Of a stretch of DNA of 64,000 nt, positions 45,608 to 57,128 are shown piece after piece. The position numbers and the translations under genes are program-made. Under the pieces are notes generated by a model. That model saw nothing but the letters and a program-made list of their open reading frames with translations. It made no database searches and was not told the DNA's origin. Location of the stretch: the NCBI GenBank assembly GCA_949358305.1, contig OX442316.1, positions 15,376,001-15,440,000 on the forward strand. The letters run 5' to 3'. This DNA is from Strigamia acuminata. Its lineage: Eukaryota > Arthropoda > Chilopoda > Geophilomorpha > Linotaeniidae. How positions within the stretch are numbered: position 1 is the stretch's first letter; each line of letters begins with the position of its first letter.

Positions 45608-45767
45608 AACTATAAGGGAAAATTGCATACCGCAAATCATTATTTTTCTCTTTTCCATTACACTATTTATAATATAAAATTAAGCATAACTATAAGGGAA
45701 AATTGCATACCGCAAATCATAATTTTTCTCTTTTCCTTTCACTATTTATAACATAAAATTAAGCATA
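45608..45767. repeat. 80-bp tandem duplication related to the 25-kb MITE
   Basis: Two near-identical 80-bp units begin AACTATAAGGGAAAATTGCA and share TAAGGGAAAA and ACACTATTT words with the MITE at 25231-25728. Beyond them, GCGATATGCAT and GCGGCCGCAAACT resemble that element's inverted end, so a rearranged copy is likely. Confidence 0.55.
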
Positions 45768-46374
45768 TTATAGTTATGCTTGCGATATGCATATGAAATG
45801 TTGCGGCCGCAAACTGAGTATTGATTATTCCAATTAATTGGTAAGAAATAACATTTGTCTGGAAGTTGATTCACAGCCACGTTTTTGTATTCCATTTACC
45901 TTTTCTACGTCTCAGGTTAAAACATCTTGTTTGCATTGAAGAAAAGCTATTATTATGTTGGTTATTTGATCATTCCCTTGTTTGGTTGAATTGATCAGGG
46001 CTGCACGATGCCATAATGCATTATAAACCATTGTGTGGAAAAGCACTTTAGCATGACTTCATGCATGAGCGAGGTTTCGATTCTGCCCGTATACGTACAT
46101 ACCTGTTGAATGAACCCATCGACTTAAATTCGGAATTTATGAGTATTTTGCTTGCTTGTACATTCAGTCAATGAAATATCGCCGAACAAATACAAATATT
46201 TTTTGCCAACTAAACGACATTTGCCCGCGCTGCAGTTTATGCAAAGGATAGTTATACATTGGGGGAATTCTAAAAATTTACTAGGGTACGCGGGGGCTTC
46301 TCAGCATTCCCTCAGAGCACGCTCACCGAGCACTGAGAATGTCGTGAAACAAATTGTTGTTTTTTTGTGTTTTT

Positions 46375-46610
46375 TTTTGCATTGAAAAACCTATTTTTCG
46401 ATACATTTTTGCATTAAAAATGCATCGTTTTTTTAAAAAAGAATTATAAAATGTATTTTTGCATTTAAATATGCTTTTTAAACATAAAAATGAATTTTTC
46501 GGTTTATTTTTGCATTGACAAATGCATTTTTTGCTTAAAAATAAATTCTTCTGTTTATTTTTGTTTAAAAATGCATTTTTTTGCGCGATAAAAACCCTCT
46601 TCTCGGTAAA
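46375..46610. repeat. Degenerate A/T-tract repeat
   Basis: TTTTTGCATT and AAAAATGCAT words recur at irregular 10-30-bp spacing. It looks like a decayed relative of the A-tract minisatellites. Confidence 0.55.
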
Positions 46611-47334
46611 ATATTGATTTGGTTTTCTAATCATGTTTACGGCACATACTGTTGAGTGTTTATTACTAAAATGTGTGTAAACTGATAAAATATTCTCAGG
46701 AAACGCCATAATTCAATTGGTTTTGTTTGACACCGAACTGAAACAATTACAACCTGCGGAGAGATGAACGAGTGAGTAGGAAAAATTTGACGGGAAATTA
46801 ATTACGTTCGAGGATTTATTAGTATCATTTAAATTGTCTAGAGCTTTATCATCACTAATAGTTTCCGCTTTTGATTCATGAACTTGTATGACGACGGATG
46901 TGAAATAATGAAATTAGACACTTGGTTGGGAATTGCTCATTGTTTAGTTTGCACTGTACAGGTGAAGTTAAGATAAAGTTCGCACAAGGTTAAGTGTTGA
47001 TTTGGTTAATTAAAATTAAAATTAAAATTGACAATAGCGGTCGCGAATAAGAGAAATTTTGGGGACAGTTTTGATGCGTTGGAAGCCACTTGAAGGTATA
47101 TGTAGATTTAATTAACGGCTTTAATTGGAAATTTTGAAGATTTTATTCAATTATTTTGATGAATTGATCACTTTTCACTTTCGGATTTAATTGCCCATCG
47201 AATTAATCTAGATCTTGAAATGTCGAATGTTTGTGTGTATTGATCCGAGTTAAGTGGAGTAATAAAATAATGGTCTTCGCGATGGAAGGGGCTGTTCAGA
47301 AGTTTTAAATGTTAGAATATGGAATTAGGCCAAA

Positions 47335-48040
47335 ATAATTCATTTTAGGTCCAAAAATTATTTTTTTAGATTTATTTTAGACACAAAAATTCACTTTTAG
47401 ACAAAAAAGGAATTTTTTCATTTCATTCATGTAATTTCAGACAAAACATTCACGTAATTTTAGACACAAAAATTCATTTTTTGACTAATTTTAGACACAA
47501 AAATTTATTCTTTGACTAATTTTAGACACAAAAATTCATTTTTTGAAAAATTTTAGACACAAAAATTCATTAGACACACAAGTTCATTTTTCGATACAAA
47601 AAATCACTTTTTGACTAATTTTAGACACAAAATTTCATTTTTTGACTAATTTTAGACACAAAAGTTCATTTTTTGACTAATTTTAGACAAACAAGTTCAT
47701 TTTTAAACACAAAAATTCACTTTTTGACTAATATTAGTGCGGTGTATTTGCACCACAAGGAATTGTGCAGGTTTGAGCAGCTAGAGATTTACATTGTGTT
47801 GTGTGCGGCTTCCATATTTTCCCCTAGCAAAGGTTGATTACCCTAGTTATGAACAATAAAGGATTTCCATCTTCTGTTAGAGAAACGGAAGAGGCAGAAT
47901 CAGTCTACCATGTTTTAGGTTAAACCCTGGTCTGTTATTTACAATCTTGACACAAAGATACTAAAATTCTACACCAAACTTCACTTTATACAAAAATTCA
48001 CTTTTTGACTAATTTTTCACAAAATCAATCAAAAAATTAT
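47335..48040. repeat. Minisatellite, ~31-32-bp unit, interrupted
   Basis: The unit GACTAATTTTAGACACAAAA plus ATTCATTTTTTG is repeated about ten times with variable copies. About 200 bp of unrelated sequence (47735-47950) splits the array, after which a few copies resume. Confidence 0.8.
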
Positions 48041-49578
48041 TTTTACACCAGAATGAAATGTCTACCTTTTTTTCTCCGTTTACTGGATCCACCACTGACC
48101 TGGCTCCACGCTTAGCCAGCCCGGTGCTGTATAAATTTACCAATCTTCCAAACCGAAGATTTATACATGGACGCTCGGTGTACTAAGCCCGTAGCCGGTA
48201 TCTATCAAAATTGCGACTGCTTAACACAACATGCTCAGTTTCATCTCCATGTAGGGCGCAGGAATAGAGATTGACATCATATTTTTGGCTTTGGAGTGGC
48301 GGAATTTAAAGTGTTGAGTGCGCAGCGGTGACAACGTTTCGCTTTAATTTCGAGATTTTCATCTCGACAGTCTCAACTTTTTAGATGTAAATAGAAAAGA
48401 CATTATCTCTGTTTTTCTCCACTTGTGACCACTCGTGGTACCTCACATCTGTGCGAATCTCTAACTTTGCACTCAAGGAACCACTGATTGGTCACTGGAC
48501 CAAAAAAAATTTTTTTTTTTATTTCTTTTTTTTTTTTACTTTACGCCCTCTGGTGACATACCAACTTTGTAATCGCGAGGAACAGATGAGCGGATTTCAA
48601 ACAACCTTTTGCGACGACAGGCTTTTCTATTTGTTGTCATGGAAACAATAGTTAATAACGACGAAGTCAAAGTTTTCTATGCGTTAATTAATTGCAACGA
48701 TTTTTGGCGTTAAGTGGATTTTTAATTTTTTTTTTTTAATTTTTTTTTGTGATAAAATTTGAGGTGAAAACGCGCGAGATTGTAATTAAGATGGATTTAA
48801 AGAGTGACCTTTAAAGTTAAATCGATTTACGGCTTTGAATGCGATCAATCTTGGAAGTTTTTTGACGGGAAAATGAAATGTTTTCAATAATGAATGGCAA
48901 AAACTCATTACGCGTGGATTAAATTGAATTTATTTATTTAAGACGTTTAAATAATTCTACTAAAATGCGATTGAATCTGCCACTCGACTCGGGACGGAAA
49001 GTTTGAGCGAATTTCGTTTTTTGCTGTTTTTTTTTTTTAGCATTTTAATTAATTAATGATTGGCGTTTAGGGAGTTTATGCACGTGTCGTTTTTGTAGAC
49101 GGAAAGATTAAAGTTAAATACCTGAGTATAAATGTTCGGATTAATTATAATGCAAGTAAGTTTGCGGAGATTTTCTTTATTTTTTTTTGTATCCCATTCT
49201 GCTAGGAAGGTTTAAGGTTAAACGCGTTCAGATTGCGTTTTTAGATTTTGATTAAATTGCTTTTGAGGGGAACGATGATTAATATATGAGCTCGTTTTTG
49301 GATGAGATTATTATTTTCTTTTGGCTGTCAGGTCGATGTTTTTTGGGTTTGGATGGAGCAGAATTGATTTTGACAATGAATAAAATATGTAGTATTTTTT
49401 TTTAAATTTACCATAATTGGTTCCATTGATGCGGATTGAATGCGGTATTTTATAGAGAGCATTTACGGGTAATACGGTTTGTAATTCCAACATAACGAAT
49501 ACGCTTGAAACTTTTGGTGCTATTTGTGTCTGTTTTGAGAGTAGGTCGCATGTAAATACTGTCACAATTTAGTATAAA

Positions 49579-49896
49579 AGGCTCGTTTACATAGTTGCGA
49601 AATTGCGTTCGAATTGATGCGATTTGTCGCGCGTGAAAGTTCGTGTGGCAACCCTTCGCACGCGAAATTTCAGAGTAGACTTGAAGTCTACTTTTTCGCT
49701 TTGCTTGGAAAGTTTGCACGCGTTGGCCAATGACAGACGAGATAGCGTATGTCGTCACCAACTTCACAATTGATTCAAAATGATGTATCAATCACTTCTC
49801 TTTGCTTCATTGAGAACATGAGAAGCAAATTTTTTCATGTGAATTTTTGGGCGGACTATTTCGTGTGTTAAATTTCGCCACAATGTAAACGAGCCT
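49579..49896. mobile_element. MITE with TIR AGGCTCGTTTACAT
   Basis: AGGCTCGTTTACATAGTTGC is matched by inverted GCCACAATGTAAACGAGCCT, flanked by TAAA on both sides. It has a central perfect hairpin AGTAGACTT-G-AAGTCTACT (49674-49692), analogous to that in the 40.5-kb MITE. A weakly related sequence follows at 49900-50050. Confidence 0.7.
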
Positions 49897-50054
49897 TAAA
49901 GGCTAGTTTGCAATGCTGCGAATTCTTGTTCACAATGACGCGAAGCGAAGAAAATCAGCTTCGCGCTACATTACGTGCAACAATTTGCGTCGAAAAATAG
50001 AATTGAAAATTTCCCATTTTGAATTTGCTTCGCGTGTGTCATGTGAAACATTGC

Positions 50055-50170
50055 TTAGGCCTAACAATAGGCTTAATACTGCTAAATAACAACTGGAATT
50101 AGAAAATTGTCTGTGTAGAATGGGGTGCGCAGTACGAATTTAGCATCAAGATAACGTGCGCGAACTGTAC
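50055..50170. repeat. Dispersed repeat family B, copy 1
   Basis: TAGGCTTAATACTGCTAAAT, GACTGGAATT-like, GCGCAGTACGAATTT and GCATCAAGAT occur in order here, at 55085-55195 and at 59430-59515, all in the same orientation. No terminal repeats are seen; the class is unknown. Confidence 0.6.
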
Positions 50171-50777
50171 TAGTAGGTTAATAAACATGTGTTTTGAATG
50201 TGGGTGTTTGTGTCTTCTCCTATCTGCAGGAGCTGGAGCTGTGCTGAATACTTTCATTTTGTTATGAGTACTGTTATGAAACACGAATTAATTTTTATTT
50301 TATTTTATTTTTAATTTTTATTTACGGTATTTTTATTTTTATTTTTTTGGCGATTTGCTACGATTTTGGTTGGATACTGTTGTGTAGGATAGAGAACAAG
50401 TTTCTATTTCTATATGTGTATTGTTATTGCAGCTGGTTACTAGAAAGTAATTTTAAAAAGAAATATTCCGCTCGTAGCGTGTGAGACTAATAAGGAAACT
50501 GTTTATTTTTTAGTTGATGTTTTTCTTCTATTATGGAACCAACTCATCTCCCCATTTTATCAACTCTCTGCCATTTTTGTTAAAAGGCTTCAAAAATATA
50601 GAAAAAAGGTATGGGACATGTTCATAATAATAAAAAAAATCATTCTGGTTGATAGAAAAAGTTGGAAAGTTTACAATAAAAATTTAGTGTTGCAGTAATT
50701 GGTTTAAAAAATGTTAGTGTTTTTTATAAACAACCCAACCAGATTTTTTTTCGCTTACTAATAGAGATTTGGGGTCT

Positions 50778-50910
50778 AAAGGTGCGTTTTCATGTGCGTT
50801 TTTTTCTATCTCGCCACTCTAAAAATTGCACGCGGTGCATTCACGCGCGGTTTTCTCGCTTAGCTTTACAATGGAGTTTCGCTTGGTCACTTTCATGTGA
50901 AATCTTGTGT
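50778..50910. repeat. MITE end related to 1310-1380
   Basis: AAGGTGCGTTTTCATGTGCG resembles AAGGTGCTTTTTCATGTGCG at 1311, and both are followed by CTCG/GCGA-rich sequence with AAAAATTGC. No matching right end was found for either, so they are truncated members of one family. Confidence 0.4.
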
Positions 50911-51211
50911 TGTCGTGGACTGTAATATTAAGATGCAACAAGGTGAATTAGAGTTGTTTTGTTTGAACTTAAACGGTAAACTGGGCTCGAAACAACTTTG
51001 TTATCGAGTTTGAAATTCGAAAACAAATCAATTGCAATTTTGGAATAAATTGTATTTGCTGTAATTGCAAAATTGCAAAAAGTCGCTGTTAGGAGCATTT
51101 TATTCGAGTGCGAAATGATGCCAAGTTTCACAATTCCCATCTCATCAGAGTGCAGAAGAAAGGAAGAGGTTGGAGAAATTACATACTTTGGATCCCAATT
51201 TTATTGGTCTG

Positions 51212-51244
51212 ACTGACTCTCTCTCTCTCTCTTTTTCTCTCTCT
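51212..51244. repeat. (CT)n microsatellite
   Basis: An interrupted run of CT dinucleotides. Confidence 0.8.
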
Positions 51245-51700
51245 TGCTGGGGAATCTTGCGAGATAAAATAAAAAAATGAGGGGAAAAACATCTTGAAAT
51301 AAAAGAAGTTTATCACACCGAGATATAAAGGGGGTCGTATAAAGGAAAAGCCAGAAAAGGGGAAGAAAATATTTATCGAATGTCAGAAATCAGAATTTCG
51401 GATCGAAAGCCAAAACTGATGACGTCAGAGTTGCAACTTTTGGAAGAGCAAATATGATGAAAAGTAAAAAAAAAAAAAAAAATTGGGGGGGCGGTCAAAA
51501 GAGGGTTTGAAATGGGAGACAAGAGAATTGGCACGATGGCCATGAATCGTTGTGACAAGATAAAAGATACCGACTGGTGCACACCGTGAAAGCTTTAACA
51601 TGAGGCTGATACATGCGAAGGGAGACCGCGGAGGACAGACTGACGTATTTCAGTGGTGAACCAGGCGGCAGGAAGGAAACCTCGGCTGGAATTTACTCAC

Positions 51701-51757
51701 CAGGGAGAGGGACTCGGGATCGCAATAACTTTTGCTTGGTTGACTGAAATATTAAGA
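51701..51757 (-). other. Possible non-coding 5' exon of the 5-HT1 receptor
   Basis: On the minus strand a strong donor (CCCTG then GTGAGT) follows a short stretch preceded by two acceptor-like sites (TTTCAG before 51743 and before 51757). It could splice to the acceptor at 44103. The surroundings are relatively GC-rich for this window. There is no direct evidence that it is transcribed. Confidence 0.3.
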
Positions 51758-53799
51758 CTGAAAGAAGCCCATAGATAATATCTGTAGTAGTGTGAATACA
51801 TTTTTCTGGTGGACTTTGTATACATACAGGGTGTTCGTGTGAGATTTGCATTTTATCATTTATAATGTTTTATATAATATTTGTTAGTCACAGTATCATA
51901 GTGTTAAGTTTTTGTTATCCGAACAGTGCTTATTTTTAGTTACAGTGTGTTATGCCATGTGCGTCATTTTTATGTGTCATAGTATTGTTTTTTTGTTATA
52001 TTAGTTTTCCTTTTAAATCAAAACATTAAGTTTGTACCAATTGCTGCTTGCTTTCAAAGAGTAAACATCTAAAAACACTTCGTGCCCAAAAGAGAATACA
52101 TTTATTTCTCAGTTGGTTTTCACTAACCAACACGACCCACCGAAAGCTGTACCGGATCATCACATCCGCAAGCCGATGCATCCATTAAAAATAAGTATCG
52201 TACTGCCTCAAATTAACGCTGGGTTCCAATTGGGGCAGGGGCCCGTTTAAGCGTTGAAGTTCCAGGGATGTGATACACTGGTAATTATGTCACCTAGTGG
52301 CAAAACACAAAATTACGATGTTATACGATGGAATTGAACCCTGTGGATATTTAATTTGTATTTCGTGATTTGCTTTAAGGAGCTGGACTGTACACTTGTG
52401 ACACTTAATTTTTGACTCTAAAAGGATGTTAAGGAGTCTTAAATTGAATATTCAGAGCAAAAGAAAAATGGCTGTGAGCGAAATTAATTGGAAACGTGCG
52501 AGGAAGGTCGTGATGAAAACATTTTGGCTCGTGTCATCGTAAAATGATGGATCGATAATTCACGTCGAGATTTTTTTCATTTAAAAAAAAACGGAAAAAG
52601 AAAGATTTTGATGATCCGATAATTTTTTTTCTCTTTCAAACTAATGTGTTTAATTACTGTCAAGAGGTATCGCGTCTTTCATCTCAGTCTAGGTAAATTC
52701 ATTCATCATTCAGCCCGGAAATAAACACGCTTTTCTAATTGACTCGACGGTGTTTGCAACATTCTCGAAATTCTCGTTTTGAATGTTTTTAAATTGAAGT
52801 TGCGAGAAAAAGTAAATAAATAAATAAGTAGGGATTATGAAACGCGAATACTAATTAGTTTATTTTTAATTTATTTATACTTTTAATTAGTGTAATTGTG
52901 GGCGGTAGTGGAAAATGGGTTTAAAAATGAAATTATGTGAAAAGTTTTAAATGTGCGGAATTTATTTGATGTGATTAGTGCACGATCAAACTAGATTGAA
53001 ATTTATGAGTTGTGCGCGGGTGCGACTTCTGATTTATTGGTCCCAACACTTTAGTTTGTGTATTAAGATTAATGGCTGGATTGGGTCGTGGTCAAGTGAA
53101 GAGATCAGTTGTGGAAAATGAAAACGTACAAAGAGGTGATATTGCAAAAAGTATTTGTTTGACGCTACCTGGAGTTGAAATATTGCCGCTGGATGGCGCC
53201 ACAACAATAAAAGTCTGGGAATTTCATCTGCAACTAATTAGGAGTGTGTGAAGAGAAATGCATTTGTTGTTGCAGAATCTCATTTAAGCTTGTGGTAAAT
53301 TTGTGATTTATTTTTTGTTTTCACTGTGGAAACGAGCCACAAGTGGCTAAGTTAAAGTGGTTTTTTAAAAAATAGAAGAAGAAGAAATTGTAGTAAATTT
53401 AATTGCATGTTTTTGTGTAACTGGGATCAAGGGATTTGGAGTTTCAGTTTGGAGCAGAAAGTTTTCATTTTGTCAAAAATGGCGGCTGATTTAGATGTTT
53501 TCAGTTGTACTATGTATTCTCATGTGGTTTAAAAATATATTTTGCAATTAGGGTTTCTCAAAATTGGGACTTTTGAAAAAACCGATATTTCGGTATTCAA
53601 TATTCAAAAAACCGGTAAACCGGTATTTTTCGGTAATTAAGTAAAATAAAATACCTAATGTAAAATACTTTTATATTAATTGTAATGTTTTAATTGTAAT
53701 TTTTGTTTATGATGATCGCATTTAGGCGGTTGGATTGACACCCATCCCAGTCATAAAACATTGTATTTTTGAACCATACCGATGCTTAAGACTTTTTAA

Positions 53800-54203
53800 C
53801 CTTCCCATAGCCATGGTGGGTCAAAAAAATTACAGAAGTGGGAAAATTACTGTAATTATTTTTTTCCTGAAAATTAATTAATGAGGTTAACTTTTATTCC
53901 TCGAAAACTTTTTTTTCTTATTTTATGTTGTCTAAATACGAATAGTTTTTCAATTATTATTAAGACAATTTAATATTTATAACATAAAACACCCTTAATG
54001 GGAGCGTCGTACACTGCTTTGCCATCTGTGTGCACTAGGTGGCGTATTAAAATTAGTCCTAAAACATGTGCTTTTACCAGGAAAAATGCGATTGCACCAA
54101 GAAAAATGTGATTGTGCACATGTGCAGAAGGAGTTTTGAAAAGAAGGCAGAAATGACCGACCATGGCTGCACATGTGTAGTATTAGCCATGGCTATGGGA
54201 AGG
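53800..54203 (-). mobile_element. piggyBac-like MITE, copy 2, flanked by TTAA
   Basis: CCTTCCCATAGCCATGG and its inverse bound the element; TTAA lies at 53796-53799 and 54204-54207. A further partial end (CCTTCCCATAG) follows the right TTAA. Reverse orientation relative to 15360-15762. Confidence 0.78.
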
Positions 54204-54728
54204 TTAACCTTCCCATAGAAAAGATGTTAACGGCAAGTTGAAGATTCATTTAAGAATGTGCCTAGTGAACAGTAATTGGTGCTTTTCACTCAGGTACATT
54301 TGCAATTTTCAAAGTCTGGAGCTGATCTAATATTTCAAAGTTGAGAATTTGAAATTAGATCAGAGGAAATGATTTTGCAAAGTTCTTGTCATGGAAAATG
54401 AAATGTTCAAATAAAAAAAACTTCAAACGTCAAGGGGGAAAAAAAAGCCGAATTCTTCTTGAAATGAAGTAATGGAATTTTTGAAAAGGTTTTGTGAAAG
54501 TTGTTTGAAAGTCAGTTAACAAGCAACTTCATTCATTCAAGTGGTATTAGGATATCATATTTTGATGGGTCTATCAATCAGTCAGTTGAATACCCACTTG
54601 AAAAGGTCAGTGCACAGCCAAAGACCTATTTACAAAATGAAAGTCATTTTCAAATTTGCAGGAAATCAAATACTTATTGGGAAAGTTTAGTTGACGCATG
54701 ACAAAACTTTAAAAAAAAGACATACCGG

Positions 54729-54762
54729 TAGCTGCATTCAAAAATTTGTGTTTTACGTGTTA
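54729..54762. mobile_element. TAGCTGCATTCA MITE, copy 3, split by a pogo-like MITE
   Basis: GTAGCTGCATTCAAAAATTT then GTGTTTTACGTGT is cut at TA by the element at 54763, and resumes after 54930 with TTGGTGTTTTTG, matching copy 1 order. Confidence 0.55.
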
Positions 54763-54930
54763 CAGTCGAAACTCTTTATAACGAATTATCGATATAACGA
54801 ATGCCTAAAAATGGCTGGTTTGCTTGGCTGGCCATAGAAAACCATGTTAAAAAAATTTGATATAATGAATTCTCATTATATGAATCGATTTTTCGGGTCC
54901 ATTGCGATTCGTTATAAAAAGTTTCGACTG
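54763..54930. mobile_element. pogo/Tc1-like MITE, copy 2
   Basis: CAGTCGAAACTCTTTATAAC and its inverse ending AAGTTTCGACTG bound a 168-bp element of GATATAACGAAT words. It is the best-preserved copy of the family at 15068 and is inserted at a TA. Confidence 0.75.
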
Positions 54931-55084
54931 TCTTGGTGTTTTTGTTTTGTAATGTAATGTAATTGTAATGTAATGTAATGAAACTATAAGATCCAAAAAC
55001 GGAATAAATTTATTTTTCTAGACCGTGTTAAATCAAAATCGTATAAAAAAAGATCTTGTAAAAATAGAATTGGGTGTTTTGGGT

Positions 55085-55195
55085 CTAATATTAGGCTTAA
55101 TACTGCTAAATAACGACTGGAATTTGAAATGATGTGTGCTAAATGGGATGCGCAGTATGAATTTGGCATCAAGATACCGGGTGCGAACATTAGAT
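55085..55195. repeat. Dispersed repeat family B, copy 2
   Basis: TTAGGCTTAATACTGCTAAA, CGACTGGAATTTGAAAT and GCGCAGTATGAATTTGGCAT: the fullest copy of the family. Confidence 0.6.
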
Positions 55196-55379
55196 GGATG
55201 GTGCTCTCATGTAATGGGTGGGGCATCTTACAAGCTATATTGAAGTGAAGTGAATATGGAGCGATTTTGTGACAATTAGCTATTTTAATTTCCAATAAAA
55301 GATGTGTATGCAATGAGGTTGGCCACTGCTTGTGATTTTGATTTTTAAGTTTAAATCGGTATACTACCCGCACCCATGT

Positions 55380-55722
55380 GTATTGGGGATGGTTTCTTGT
55401 ATGTGTGTCGGTCCACAACATTAAATTAAGAATATCATGGACCAATATACTTATAAAAAAGTGTTGGAGGATTGTTATGCAGATGATAAACTGCCTTTGA
55501 CATGGATATTTCAGCAAAAAAATGATTCTAAGCATAAAGTCAAGTCAATTGCTCAGTGTTCCAAACCCATCACATGTAGGTTTTGACTTGACCTGCACAA
55601 TCACATACAAAATTTTGGTTATTCAACAAAGAATTGAAATGTATTGTTCAAATAATCAATGATTTTCTAAAAAAAAACCGTTTTTTTTTGTGATTTTTTG
55701 AATGTGGTGCTAAGCTTTTTCT
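55380..55722 (+). mobile_element. Tc1-like transposase remnant, third half-copy
   Basis: It is homologous to the right arm of the palindrome at 25801-27067: it starts around TTGTATGTGTGTCGGTCCAC, includes the transposase remnant LPLTWIFQQ-like region, and ends GAATGTGGTGCTAAGCTTTT. The terminal inverted repeat is lost. Confidence 0.7.
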
Positions 55723-56934
55723 GCCGGCCCAACTCACTTGAGGCAATTAGCGTGGTGGCCAAATACACTTGTGCCAAGTAGCGCAAACTCAAATGGTCAT
55801 AACTTTTGGCCCATTTAAGTTAAAATTTCATTTTTTTAAAAAATAAAGCCCAATGTTTGTTCTATAAGTTGCATTTATTTATTTTGATTTGAAACATTTT
55901 TTAGGGCTTGAATTTTACGATTTTATTTTTTTTAACATCAAAAAATCCAAGCGGCCCAATACACATGGGTGCGGGTTGTAATACCGGTTAATAAATAAGT
56001 TCGAATCGCTAATTGATGCAAAAACATTTGTTCGGGAAAAGCAATCTTTTGGTGCTGTCGGAAAAGCAAAAGTGTGGAGATGTTTACGACATTGCTATCG
56101 TGTTTGTGCAAACATGCATCGGGTATATGGAATTGAGGGATTGAGCAATTGCATAGAAAGTGGGGAAGATTGGGGGGAAATCAGCGTCTGTTGATATAAA
56201 AGTGTGCGGGGAATGGTGGCTACGGTAAGAGTTTTGGCAATGAATTATGACGCGTCATTTGACAGCTCTGCCAGCTTGCTGTGTTGGCGCTTTTTTATTG
56301 CGTTTGATCGATTTCAATCGCCCACCGACACAAGACTTGCTTTCATTGGTTCAGCTGCAGGAAACGCTGCGCGCGGTTCGATCAATTAAGGATGATTGGC
56401 CGTAAGCGATTGTGTTGCGTTGCAACTCGTTTTATTTGCATGTACGAGACTGATAAGTTGAGGACTTAATTTTCTTTCTTTTTTTTAAATTGTTGGCAGG
56501 ATGACAAAATGAGGAAGAAGGGCGTCGTCCTTTGGGATTTCAGTGACAAGTTACACTATAAATTAACGCATGTAGTGAGCGGAGTTTGAAATCTCGTTTT
56601 TTTTTTTGTTTTTTAAAGCAGCGTTGCTGGCTAATGACATTTTTATGGTCTAACAGCTGTGATATGTTTGAGAAGTAATTTTTAGATTTTTGAATATGAT
56701 TAAAAAAAAGTAATTTAATAAGTTTTAAATTTGGCAAAAAATTGGAGCACTGGTTCGTAAACGGGAGCAACAAGTACAGTCGTGGACAAAAAAAACTTCC
56801 CTTTAGCTTAGCTGTTTTCAGTTTATCTTTCTTTTCGCGCCTTGGAGTTTTCATTTGCTTAATTTTATTTTCACACCTTTAATTTAAACTTGCTTTTATG
56901 TAAATTTTTTTTAAACATTTAAAATTAGTTTCCT

Positions 56935-57128
56935 TTGCAATACATTCTGATACATTGCGATATTGCAATATCTTGCGGTATTGCAATAGTGCGATATGTT
57001 GCGATATTGCGATTACACTGCTAGGTCTAAGCGATATATTGTGAACGCAATGTATCACAAAAATATCGCCAAACAAACTGCAGTATCACATTCGCTTTTG
57101 CCTCAAAGAGTAATCGCACAGGCCTAGA
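56935..57128. repeat. GCGATAT-rich repeat, copy 2
   Basis: Dense GCGATATTGC/GCAATAT words, closing with AATCGCACAGGCCTA, the inverse of the terminus at 6411. Confidence 0.5.

Noticed and set aside
51835-52140. Possible solo LTR beginning TGTTCGTGTG
   Set aside because: The ends CCAACACGA are only weakly complementary and no target duplication is visible.
54984-55535. 183-codon minus-strand open frame
   Set aside because: Crosses three separate repeats (TTTTTACACG fragment, repeat family B, Tc1 remnant) and has no coherent protein domain.
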